Notes: generated by a model from the sequence alone, not told the origin. Shown: positions 8,450 to 14,209, counted from the first letter of the stretch. The stretch: 18,358 nt of DNA from CAZLAP01 sp964557715 (GCA_964557715.1 CAZLAP010000046.1:1-18358); one strand, 5' to 3'. Made by a program: numbers and translations.

Positions 8450-9017
8450 AAATACCTTCCTTTTCAAAATACGGAGTTAAAATTGCCAATACCTGTTCAA
8501 CGATTAAAGATTCTGAAGCTTTATTAACCTGGATTATTGATGTAAATAATTCTTTTTGGCGCAAAATAGATTCAATTTCGATCTTGGCAGCTGAAATTCT
8601 TTGCTCTATTTCTGCAGCGCTTTCCGTATTCCGGACCAACGAGAGCCTTTCATACAATAACGAGAAGTCAGATGTTACGAAACCAATCGTAACAATTGCT
8701 GGGTTGATTCCGAGGGCTTCTTTTAGGTTAGCGGGATGTAGTTCTGTTAATCTAATATCCCTACTCGAAAGCAGGCTTTCTCTTTTTAGGCCATAGCGAT
8801 AACTATAGAGATTCTGAACTAGAACAAGATCCCCTGCCTCAAACAGCTTGTCAAATTCAGATGATGAGACATGAATTCTGTTTCCTTGTTTCTCGTTCGG
8901 ACGAGAAAAACGAGTTGTGAACCAAGCTAATTCGTTAATGTGCGGATAAATCCGCAGTAATCGTTCTCTAACAAAACCCTTGCCAATTCCGGAAGACCCA
9001 CTAAAAGCGATTATCAT
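8415..9017 (-). CDS. Guanylate kinase-like P-loop protein
   Basis: Guanylate kinases phosphorylate GMP to GDP. The 200-aa product has Walker A GSSGIGKG at 7-14 and a segment TTRFSRPNEKQGNRIHVS near 34-51, which lines up with the GMP-binding TTR-x-PR-x-GE-x-dG-x-dY-x-F region of Gmk. Two core residues differ: the Tyr of the dY-x-F part is Ile-His, and the later YYGT is YRYGL. Length is normal for the family. It may be a diverged Gmk or a paralogue acting on another nucleotide. It has the window's best ribosome binding site, AGGAGG about 7 bp before the ATG. A zinc-ribbon gene overlaps its 3' end. Confidence 0.65.
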   Translation of the reverse strand: MIIAFSGSSGIGKGFVRERLLRIYPHINELAWFTTRFSRPNEKQGNRIHVSSSEFDKLFEAGDLVLVQNLYSYRYGLKRESLLSSRDIRLTELHPANLKEALGINPAIVTIGFVTSDFSLLYERLSLVRNTESAAEIEQRISAAKIEIESILRQKELFTSIIQVNKASESLIVEQVLAILTPYFEKEGIYGQENSKEIRY

Positions 9018-9235
9018 TGTTTCTCCTCCTTTAATCTCTTTTGTTAATTATAGAGTTATAAAAGAACTTTGGATATAATATCATAACATTTAAGATGACA
9101 TTTGTAAATAGCGCTTATTTGCTGATTTTTCTTAATAGGCTCTTCGGTCGGCCTCGATGCTGCGCTGACTCGTGCTGGCATCCTCGGTCTTGAACCGACG
9201 TTTTTAAGGGGTAATTTGGGTCGTTTTGGGCTGTC
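9018..9235. other. Intergenic stretch with GC-rich structured segment
   Basis: The half next to the kinase-like gene is AT-rich and holds its AGGAGG site and a possible -10 (TATAAT on the minus strand near 9045). The half next to the membrane-protein run (about 9135-9205) is sharply GC-rich and self-complementary: GTCGG/CCGAC outside and GATGC/GCATC inside. It may be the 3' end structure of the upstream operon. No ORF is credible. Confidence 0.4.
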
Positions 9236-9610
9236 TCACCGACCCGTCTCGGTCACGCGAGTTTTAGCGAAGCGTTTCAGATGCTCCTCATTTTTTATCT
9301 TTTTCCAACTCATCGCTCCAAAAAAGCCGAAGAAACCAAAGAAGCCGTAAAATCCGGAGGTTGCAACCAATCCGGACAGTCCCAACAATCCTAAAAATCC
9401 GAGCTTCCATAAATCTTTCGGTTCGCCTTTTTTGAAATAGGAAATGGTGCTGTAAATAACGGAAATAACAAAAGAAATAGCAAAAACAAAAGTTAAGATA
9501 AAAAACACCGGCTCTTCAATTTTGAAAAGTCCGTAAATAGCATTATGCAGAATAACGGAAAGAATGCTTAATCCAACTAAGATATAAGTTATTTTTGTTT
9601 GTTTTGTCAT
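9236..9610 (-). CDS. Small membrane protein with Gly-Phe-rich segment (possibly DUF3796-like)
   Basis: From the ATG at 9610 the product is 124 aa with two hydrophobic helices near 6-27 and 33-58, then a Lys-rich turn. A third hydrophobic stretch follows, with LGFLGLLGLSG and a run of GFFGFFGFFGA. This L/G/F repetition recalls DUF3796-type proteins; that link is from memory and uncertain. I chose 9610 over 9628 because its ATG overlaps the upstream stop as ATGA, the classic coupled arrangement. The last residues (VTETGR) are encoded by a GC-rich repeat shared with two other gene ends. Function unknown. Confidence 0.65.
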   Translation of the reverse strand: MTKQTKITYILVGLSILSVILHNAIYGLFKIEEPVFFILTFVFAISFVISVIYSTISYFKKGEPKDLWKLGFLGLLGLSGLVATSGFYGFFGFFGFFGAMSWKKIKNEEHLKRFAKTRVTETGR

Positions 9611-9795
9611 AAAATTAATAATTGCCAAGTTATTAAAACAATTCCCAGAATCACCAAAGCCGCTCCGGCAATTACAAAAGGTAGCTTTTTCTTTTTTTCT
9701 TCAGGAGTTAACTGCCACCAGGGTTTTTGTTTTATTGCCGCCCAGGCGGATAACCCGATTCCAATAGCAATAATTAGATAGCTTATAAAATCCAT
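9607..9795 (-). CDS. Two-helix small membrane protein
   Basis: From the ATG at 9795 the product is 62 aa. Helix one runs about 4-19 (LIIAIGIGLSAWAA), then comes a basic/aromatic loop with QKPWWQLTPEEKKKK, then helix two (FVIAGAALVILGIVLI). I chose this start because it lies 4 bp after the upstream stop; the ATG at 9849 would overlap that gene by 50 bp. The stop overlaps the next start (ATGA). Function unknown. Confidence 0.6.
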   Translation of the reverse strand: MDFISYLIIAIGIGLSAWAAIKQKPWWQLTPEEKKKKLPFVIAGAALVILGIVLITWQLLIL

Positions 9796-9799
9796 ATGT

Positions 9800-9982
9800 T
9801 TATTTAATAAAATTCTTATAATATGCAAAAGCCAATACAAAAGAAACAATAGCAGCGATCATATAAATAATAGCTCCAATTACATCATCTTTAACTGTCA
9901 TATGCCTGATAACCGCGAATGTCCAGGCTAAACCGGCGATAAGCCAAAAAATGGAAAAGAATTTGCTGGTTTTTTTGGTCAT
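9800..9982 (-). CDS. Two-helix small membrane protein
   Basis: The 60-aa product has a basic N-terminus (MTKKTSK), a helix near 8-25 (FFSIFWLIAGLAWTFAV), a short charged loop (HMTVKDD) and a helix near 34-55. AAAGGA lies just before the ATG, which begins 6 bp after the preceding stop. I recognise no family. The tight spacing is the main support that it is a real gene. Confidence 0.6.
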   Translation of the reverse strand: MTKKTSKFFSIFWLIAGLAWTFAVIRHMTVKDDVIGAIIYMIAAIVSFVLAFAYYKNFIK

Positions 9983-9988
9983 AATCCT

Positions 9989-10234
9989 TTAATCTCTTTT
10001 AGCTTTTAATTTCTTAACCATATCAATAACAGCTAAAACCACGCCAACGCCCATCAAACCGTACCCTATTAAGCGGTTTTCGTCGAATATAAGGCCGGCG
10101 ATTATAAAAGCGAAAGCCAAACCGGCTAATGGCGAAAGCGGTTTTCTTATCTTCTTTCTAGTTGGGATAAGAACGGCCATAATTCCGGCCAGAGCGATAA
10201 TCCCGATTAGAATGTAAATTGATGATGAAGTCAT
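9989..10234 (-). CDS. Three-helix small membrane protein
   Basis: The 81-aa product, from the ATG at 10234, has helices near 6-24, 36-50 and 57-72, with a basic loop TRKKIRKPL between the first two and a basic tail KKLKAKRD. An upstream TTG at 10264 is possible but would overlap the preceding gene. AAAAATATG fits the local start pattern. No family recognised. Confidence 0.6.
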   Translation of the reverse strand: MTSSSIYILIGIIALAGIMAVLIPTRKKIRKPLSPLAGLAFAFIIAGLIFDENRLIGYGLMGVGVVLAVIDMVKKLKAKRD

Positions 10235-10248
10235 ATTTTTAAGTAATA

Positions 10249-10614
10249 TTAAAAACTCATCCAAAACAGCCAGCCGCCCAGAACGAGCAACATAATCGCT
10301 TCAATAATCTGATGGGCTCTGAAATGCTGGGCTTGTTTGTGAATGAATTCGGGAAAGCCGATTTTTAGAATACCCTTAATCAATGTTGACCAACCGAGAA
10401 TGGTTATTGCGACTCGCCAATCAGCCACCCAGACATTATGCAAAACCACGGTGGCCAGGCCCAAAAGCAAGGAAATATAGCCCGTTGAGATAACAAAGGC
10501 TTTGTTTTCTGTCATTTCTATGGTTTTGCCCAATTGTCTGGTGATGATAAAAAGCAGGCCAAAAATTAAATAAAAACCTCCCAAAAATCTCGCTAAAAAG
10601 ATTGAAATGTCCAT
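10249..10614 (-). CDS. Conserved small integral membrane protein
   Basis: The 121-aa product has four predicted helices near 4-25, 40-61, 68-88 and 104-120. The central block SHNVWVADWR-like (here VVLHNVWVADWRVAITILGW) is a pattern I recall from uncharacterised small membrane proteins in many bacteria. That makes this the member of the run most likely to have wide homologues. A Trp/His/Asp/Arg cluster inside a membrane segment suggests function, but I do not know it. It starts at AAAAATATG with no Shine-Dalgarno sequence. Confidence 0.7.
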   Translation of the reverse strand: MDISIFLARFLGGFYLIFGLLFIITRQLGKTIEMTENKAFVISTGYISLLLGLATVVLHNVWVADWRVAITILGWSTLIKGILKIGFPEFIHKQAQHFRAHQIIEAIMLLVLGGWLFWMSF

Positions 10615-10633
10615 ATTTTTAAATTTAATTAAT

Positions 10634-10966
10634 TTAATGCGGAAATATTATTTCTCCGGCAAGATATAAAATGAGCAATGCCCCGATAATTGTTGATACA
10701 AATACCAAAATAGACCTCTCCCTGTTTTTTATGATTGTGGCAAGACCGGTAATAAAAGCAATGATACCTGAAGTAAATCCGACTAACATCGGCAGAGCCA
10801 CTCCGGGCCTGACGAAAATATCCTGCGGTATCGTTCTGCCAGCCGGAACACCTGCATAAAAATCAACAAATGACATACCGATGTAAATAAATATCGGCAT
10901 TGCCACAATCAATGCAACCGACCATCTTCCTAAAATAGTTTTTGGAACAAGTTGAATATTCTTCAC
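10634..10966 (-). CDS. Three-helix small membrane protein
   Basis: The 110-aa product has helices near 14-36, 57-79 and 87-105. A polar loop between the first two contains YAGVPAGRTIPQDIFVRPG. The start codon is GTG; no in-frame ATG lies near the N-terminus. It follows the Cys-rich protein gene by 12 bp. I recognise no family. Confidence 0.6.
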   Translation of the reverse strand: MKNIQLVPKTILGRWSVALIVAMPIFIYIGMSFVDFYAGVPAGRTIPQDIFVRPGVALPMLVGFTSGIIAFITGLATIIKNRERSILVFVSTIIGALLILYLAGEIIFPH

Positions 10967-10978
10967 AATTTTATTTTA

Positions 10979-11380
10979 TCACATATCTGGACTATAATAC
11001 CATTTCATATTTGGGTCCTTTAATTTTTTCTCTATGCCGATTAAGCACTCCTCGCACCCTTCTGGACAGGTATCGCATCCGTTTATGCAAACCGCACAAG
11101 GATTCTCTATTGCAACAGGTTCTGGATACAATATCTTACCCCAGAATGTTACATAGTAGCCGCCCTCGCAACTTGCCACCCATCTACCAAAAGGTGCCCA
11201 CGTTACGTTATAATCACAAATCAATTCACCCGTATATTTATCAATTGTGCCGTCAATTTCAACCCGTTCCTTAAATACTTTATCATGCAGGCTTTGGTTA
11301 TCCAACCACGGTGCCCGTACGAATATAACAACGACGGCAGTAATCGTCGCAATTATAATTGTTTTTTTATTTCTGGTCAT
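10979..11380 (-). CDS. Membrane-anchored Cys-rich extracytoplasmic protein
   Basis: The 133-aa product has a short basic N-terminus (MTRNKK), one hydrophobic helix near 7-21 and a soluble domain probably outside the membrane. Cys55 and Cys71 flank an aromatic patch (WAPFGRWVA). A dense cluster then follows: C95-x2-C98-x3-C102-x2-C105-x3-C109-x2-C112. The regular 2/3 spacing could hold disulfides or metal. It is unlike ferredoxin (CxxCxxCxxxC) and has no lipobox. I recognise no family. It heads the run of tightly spaced small genes down to 9236. A repeat copy and a terminator hairpin separate it from the upstream gene. Confidence 0.65.
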   Translation of the reverse strand: MTRNKKTIIIATITAVVVIFVRAPWLDNQSLHDKVFKERVEIDGTIDKYTGELICDYNVTWAPFGRWVASCEGGYYVTFWGKILYPEPVAIENPCAVCINGCDTCPEGCEECLIGIEKKLKDPNMKWYYSPDM

Positions 11381-11395
11381 ATATTTTATTTTAAC

Positions 11396-11415
11396 AAAAA
11401 ACCGCCTGAGTGGCG
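11396..11415 (-). terminator. CGCC/GGCG hairpin with T tract
   Basis: The minus strand reads CGCC-ACTCA-GGCG and then TTTTTT. It lies between the twin-CX3C gene and the Cys-rich gene and would end transcription of the former just before the latter. Confidence 0.5.
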
Positions 11416-11431
11416 ATAGTTTAGGCTTGCC

Positions 11432-11465
11432 AGCTGGGAGTATGGGACTATATTGGAACCTTTTT
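11432..11465. repeat. 34-bp dispersed repeat, copy A
   Basis: It matches 11970-12003 at 32 of 34 positions (core GCTGGGAGTATGGGACTAT). It sits between two minus-strand genes and continues toward the terminator at 11396-11415. Confidence 0.8.
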
Positions 11466-11488
11466 AATAGATTTTAATTAAAAATATT

Positions 11489-11959
11489 CTAAATATTGGG
11501 TAATTTTGGAAGTTCTGGTAATTTTGGAAGTGACGGTAGTCCTATATCTTCTAATAATTCACAACTAGATAAACAATTATTGCGTAAAGTTCTTTTTTCC
11601 AAAAGAGATTCTCGATTTGGATCAGTTGGCCATATGAGCCCTACGTCAGGATAGTTGATATTACATTCAATTAAACATTCTTGATATTGTTTTTCTCTTG
11701 CCTCCTCTTCCCTTTTCTGCTCTTCTCTTATTTTTTCTTTTGGCAATTCAACAAGATAATGATAGATAATTGCACCTATCACTAATATTATCCATATAAT
11801 TATTCCTAGAATAATTAACCACTTTATGATAATAAATATAGCCTTCGTAATAGAACAAAAAAGAGGAAATTTTTCTTCTATTTTTTTAACAGCTACTTTA
11901 ATTCTTGCCCAAGTTTGTTTTATTTGCTCAAAATCTTTTTTGAACTTAAATATTTTCAT
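11489..11959 (-). CDS. Membrane protein with coiled coil and twin CX3C motif
   Basis: The 156-aa product has a basic N-terminal helix (1-30) and a long hydrophobic helix near 40-68. A charged coiled-coil stretch (KEKIREEQKREEEAREK, 74-90) follows. Then come two CX3C motifs 30 residues apart, C95-x3-C99 and C129-x3-C133, and a tail of repeated L-P-x units (LPSLPKLPELPKLP). Twin CX3C in a helical context usually means two disulfides stapling a helical hairpin, as in CHCH-type proteins; that is analogy, not homology. The topology would put the cysteines outside the cytoplasm. I recognise no family. Its start is AAAAAATATG, 11 bp after repeat copy B. Confidence 0.65.
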   Translation of the reverse strand: MKIFKFKKDFEQIKQTWARIKVAVKKIEEKFPLFCSITKAIFIIIKWLIILGIIIWIILVIGAIIYHYLVELPKEKIREEQKREEEAREKQYQECLIECNINYPDVGLIWPTDPNRESLLEKRTLRNNCLSSCELLEDIGLPSLPKLPELPKLPNI

Positions 11960-11969
11960 ATTTTTTATT

Positions 11970-12003
11970 AGCTGGGGGTATGGGACTATGTTGGAACCTT
12001 TTT
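11970..12003. repeat. 34-bp dispersed repeat, copy B
   Basis: It is near-identical to 11432-11465, differing at two positions. It lies directly upstream of the minus-strand gene starting at 11959 and downstream of the structured RNA terminator. Confidence 0.8.
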
Positions 12004-12057
12004 GGCTTAAAACCTTTAAATTTCTCGCTGACTAGCTTTGTCGTCTAATGCTTTACT

Positions 12058-12087
12058 AAAAAAGAAAAGGGAAGATTGTGTCTTCCC
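12058..12087 (-). terminator. Rho-independent terminator of the structured RNA gene
   Basis: A perfect 7-bp stem GGGAAGA-CACAA-TCTTCCC (12069-12087) on the minus strand is followed by TTTTCTTTTTT. It lies 13 bp past the closing helix of the RNA. Confidence 0.85.
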
Positions 12088-12430
12088 TATAATTTATTTA
12101 AAAGTTCGGAATCCCTAAACTTCGCTAAAACTTGCAAAGTGTTTTATCGCGGGAGGTATTTCACTGTCGACTCCTCGTCGCCCGTAGGTAACGTCTCATA
12201 GTCTCCCTCCTATTCCTCTCCCGTACCCGGCCGACTGGTGGAAAGGCAAGCTCCTTGGGCTCGTCGGCGTCGCGGTGCTGTAAACCGCAAGACCTTAGAC
12301 CTGGTGCTCGCTACGCTTCCGATAAAAGAACTTTAGGGATTGTGCGTTTGGGACTTGAACCCAACCTCTCTCGCAGCTACGATAAGTATCGAGCGCTTGC
12401 CAGAAGCACACACCTAGCTCCGAACTTTAT
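12088..12430 (-). ncRNA. Large structured RNA of unknown class (328-nt core)
   Basis: A perfect 10-bp helix closes the core: AAAGTTCGGA (12419-12428) pairs with TCCGAACTTT (12101-12110). Inside, the 5' arm carries a hairpin domain closed by TGTGTG/CGCACA (12407-12412 with 12341-12346), whose tip is a T-arm-like TTGGG-TTCAAGT-CCCAA (12348-12364). A second helix pairs 12332-12340 with 12111-12119, and a third pairs 12320-12327 with 12142-12149. Segment 12150-12216 reads like the L1-stalk region of 23S rRNA. It has exact TGAAATACC, and helices GGAGG/CCTCC and GACT/AGTC where E. coli has GGTGG/CCACC and GGCT/AGCC. A TTGACA promoter and a strong terminator frame it. I could not fit RNase P, tmRNA, SRP RNA or 6S RNA. 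The ORF-like reading on the opposite strand is a shadow. Confidence 0.7.
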
Positions 12431-12436
12431 GTTTCT

Positions 12437-12464
12437 ATATTAAACTAAAATAAAAATTTGTCAA
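12437..12464 (-). promoter_or_regulatory. Promoter of the structured RNA gene
   Basis: The minus strand has a consensus -35 TTGACA (12459-12464), a 16-bp AT-rich spacer and TAATAT (12437-12442). The predicted start near 12430 coincides with the first bases of the RNA closing helix. Confidence 0.7.
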
Positions 12465-12501
12465 TAGCTTACATTGAAAATTCTAGCACTAGCTTACATT
12501 G
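12465..12501. repeat. 12-bp direct repeat abutting the -35 box
   Basis: TAGCTTACATTG occurs at 12465-12476 and 12490-12501, 25 bp start to start. The first copy touches the -35 box of the structured RNA promoter. This placement fits paired regulator sites, but no regulator is known. Confidence 0.5.
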
Positions 12502-12577
12502 TAGAGTCGTATTTTATATCTTGGTGATTTTTCTTTGCTGTGTGCCCCAGTTTAGAACCGAGTCCTTAAAGGAGGAA

Positions 12578-13138
12578 TTAAGCTTTTTTTCGGCTCTTCG
12601 GCTGATGCGTCTCGGTCGTAGCGTCAATAATCTGTTTTACCCCGTCTTTAAAAGTAGCTTCAACTTTAGTAAATACATCTGAAGGATGCAGATCTTTTTG
12701 GTCAAAAGCTAATCGTTTAATTTCTGGTTCAACAAAAATTTGGCTTTTTTCTGAAGAACCTTTCTTTCCAGCGTATACAATAAGCCGAAGTCCAACTTTC
12801 GATTTCGTTAACAAACCAGTAACAAAATAATCGGGGTTATCTTTAGAATCTAATTTGACTTTAGCTATAGGAAGGGCTTCGTCGTCTAAATTAATAAATT
12901 TCATCTCCTTGAATATTTTTGAATCTAGTTTATCTAAGATATACCCTTTTTGCGCATTAAGCTCCCTCGGAAGTCTGTAAAACTCTTTACACTCCGCACA
13001 TTTCAAATAACAACTATCAAAATTGTTGACTTCTAAAGATAATCTGAGATGATGTTCCGGACATAAGGGTTCGACCCTTTTGTCGGAAGAAATATACCAT
13101 TTAACATTGTCTAAAATTATTGTGTGATTTATCCCCAT
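12578..13138 (-). CDS. Uncharacterised protein with N-terminal Cys/His cluster
   Basis: From the ATG at 13138 the product is 186 aa. Near residues 26-52 it has CPEHH, then CYLKCAECK, giving Cys and His residues spaced like a zinc-binding module. The remainder is a mixed alpha/beta, Lys-rich region with LRLIVYAGKKG and a Lys-rich end. I recognise no family. The reading frame also opens at a TTG at 13153, but the ATG is more likely. The C-terminus (TTETHQPKSRKKA) runs into a GC-rich repeat also found at the ends of two other genes, so the original stop may have been replaced. It may be a small stand-alone cargo gene. Confidence 0.55.
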   Translation of the reverse strand: MGINHTIILDNVKWYISSDKRVEPLCPEHHLRLSLEVNNFDSCYLKCAECKEFYRLPRELNAQKGYILDKLDSKIFKEMKFINLDDEALPIAKVKLDSKDNPDYFVTGLLTKSKVGLRLIVYAGKKGSSEKSQIFVEPEIKRLAFDQKDLHPSDVFTKVEATFKDGVKQIIDATTETHQPKSRKKA

Positions 13139-13174
13139 ATTGACATTTGACAAAATTTTATGTTGTGCTATATT

Positions 13175-13256
13175 TTAAGTGGTACTTGTGAGGGCTTTGG
13201 CTCTCCCGCGGTTAAATAAAGGGACGACCTTTAAACCGCAGACAGGTGCCATTTAA
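13175..13256 (+). ncRNA. Candidate three-way-junction RNA or hairpin element
   Basis: Read on the plus strand, a 15-bp outer helix pairs 13175-13189 with 13242-13256 and contains three G-U pairs. Inside are a hairpin GAGGGC-TTTG-GCTCTC (13190-13205, one G-U) and a longer hairpin at 13208-13239 with 6+6 bp, an AAA bulge and a GACGA loop. The junction nucleotides are CC and AG. On the minus strand the four G-U pairs become A-C mismatches, which favours a plus-strand RNA. It lies between two minus-strand genes and almost touches the stop of one. A decayed inverted-repeat element is the alternative. Confidence 0.5.
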
Positions 13257-13258
13257 TA

Positions 13259-13741
13259 TTATTGCGTTTCTAGATTGCCCTCAAAAAGGGCTTTTTCAAT
13301 TTTTCCATCATATCTTTTTTGTTGTTTCCAAAAAGGACAAATCGACCAGAAAATCTTTTTACTACCTTCAACTTCTTTTACTATTACTTTAATTCTTATA
13401 TTCTTTAAGATGGCTATAAAGGCGTAATAGTTAACAAATACTACCCTTTGTTCCCAACGTGAATTTATTTTTCGACGTTCGAAATTATTTTGTTTTCTAA
13501 ATTCTTGAAGCGTATGAGATTTTTTAATAACTTCTGGAGCTAAATGTAAAAATTTTAATCTCAAATATTGATCTTCTATAGTTCGAGCTTTATTCCATCC
13601 TTTAAATTTAATATGATCTAATCCTTTGGCATTGAATGCAACACTTTCATTAAAGTACGGGCAAGATATTTCCCCCACGGTCTTATAGAAACTCTCTGCT
13701 GTAAGTTTTATTTTAGAAAATTCTTGCTGATTTATCTGCAT
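13259..13741 (-). CDS. Possible BECR-fold (PBECR/RelE-colicin-like) nuclease-related protein
   Basis: The 160-aa product is basic. It opens with a short helix and then ISCPYFNESVAFNAKGLDHI, with a GW-x-KART segment and LRLKFLHLAPEVIKK in the middle. Paired strands NYYAFIAILKNIRIKVIVK and KKIFWSICPFWK close it. I recall this order (strand, HI helix, LAPE helix, FIAI and V-x-V strands, FWS strand) from uncharacterised CPR proteins and from phage-type PBECR nuclease domains. The identification is tentative because it rests on memory. If it is a toxin, no antitoxin gene is evident beside it. It follows repeat copy C. Confidence 0.6.
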   Translation of the reverse strand: MQINQQEFSKIKLTAESFYKTVGEISCPYFNESVAFNAKGLDHIKFKGWNKARTIEDQYLRLKFLHLAPEVIKKSHTLQEFRKQNNFERRKINSRWEQRVVFVNYYAFIAILKNIRIKVIVKEVEGSKKIFWSICPFWKQQKRYDGKIEKALFEGNLETQ

Positions 13742-13757
13742 ATTAATTATAATTCTA

Positions 13758-13786
13758 TTAGCTGGGGGGGCTATGGGCCTATGCGA
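13758..13786. repeat. Diverged copy C of the dispersed repeat, with hairpin
   Basis: The left half (TTAGCTGGGGG, then CTATGGGCCTATG) matches the repeats at 11432 and 11970. On the minus strand GGGGCT and AGCCCC pair as a 6-bp stem. The stop of the FMN-protein gene falls inside the element. Confidence 0.55.
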
Positions 13787-14147
13787 AGCCCCGTAACCGC
13801 AATTCCAACTCCTTTATCTCTCCAGATTTCTCCTTGCTCTTGAAGATCAAATAATGGGGTTTAATTTTTAAATTTGGTTCCGCAGGCGTCTTCGGCTTTA
13901 GAAACCGGGCTTCTCCTTGAACCTGAAGAGTGCCTCCTCTTGTCTGGCTGTCTATTACCAAACAAACCATTGGATTTTCTAATAGATTTTTAAATTTTAA
14001 TGAATTAGGATTGGTGGAGATATAAATATTCAAATCATCATCAACATTGTAATTGACTGTTGCTGCCCATGGCTTATCCTTACGGGATGTAGCAATTACA
14101 CAATATTTATGACCTTCAAGCCATTTTTTAATGAATTCTTTATTCAT
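13779..14147 (-). CDS. Pyridoxamine 5'-phosphate oxidase-like FMN-binding split-barrel protein
   Basis: Family members bind FMN or F420 and act as oxidoreductases or flavin-binding proteins. From the ATG at 14147 the product is about 122 aa. CVIATSRKDKPWAATVNY near 15-32 is the typical first beta-hairpin. DLNIYISTNPNSLKFKNLLE then matches the phosphate-contact strand and helix, and MVCLVI and GTLQVQGEARFL complete the barrel. The frame also opens at a TTG (14165) inside the T tract of the preceding terminator, which I reject as start. The substrate is unknown. The C-terminal RLRGFA is encoded by repeat-like sequence. Confidence 0.75.
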   Translation of the reverse strand: MNKEFIKKWLEGHKYCVIATSRKDKPWAATVNYNVDDDLNIYISTNPNSLKFKNLLENPMVCLVIDSQTRGGTLQVQGEARFLKPKTPAEPNLKIKPHYLIFKSKEKSGEIKELELRLRGFA

Positions 14148-14163
14148 ATATTCCCATTCTACC

Positions 14164-14183
14164 AAAAAACCACCTGATTGGCG
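14164..14183 (-). terminator. CGCC/GGTG hairpin with T tract
   Basis: The minus strand reads CGCC-AATCA-GGTG (one G-U pair) then GTTTTTT. It is the third member of the family at 5007 and 11396. Confidence 0.45.
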
Positions 14184-14209
14184 ATTAATTCTTGACCTTG
14201 GGTTTCTAA

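Noticed and set aside
10942..11274. 110-codon plus-strand ORF
   Set aside because: It is antisense to the better supported Cys-rich gene, with no start signal and a composition unlike a real protein.
12341..12412. Complete tRNA around the TTCAAGT T-arm
   Set aside because: No 7-nt anticodon loop on a 5-bp stem exists, and the acceptor has only six pairs. I treat it as a hairpin domain of the structured RNA.
12088..12430. RNase P RNA, tmRNA, group I intron or intact 23S rRNA
   Set aside because: The GAGGAAAGTCC and ACAGAA-type RNase P boxes, a tmRNA tag, paired group I P7 strands and the 23S GACGGAAAGACC core are all missing.
12255..12443. 62-codon plus-strand ORF
   Set aside because: It lies entirely on the opposite strand of the structured RNA, starts at a non-ATG codon, and its codons follow RNA helices; no protein features are seen.
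13175..13256. Known riboswitch or hammerhead ribozyme
   Set aside because: No CUGAUGA/GAAA hammerhead core and no recognised aptamer consensus; the likely strand is opposite to both neighbouring genes.
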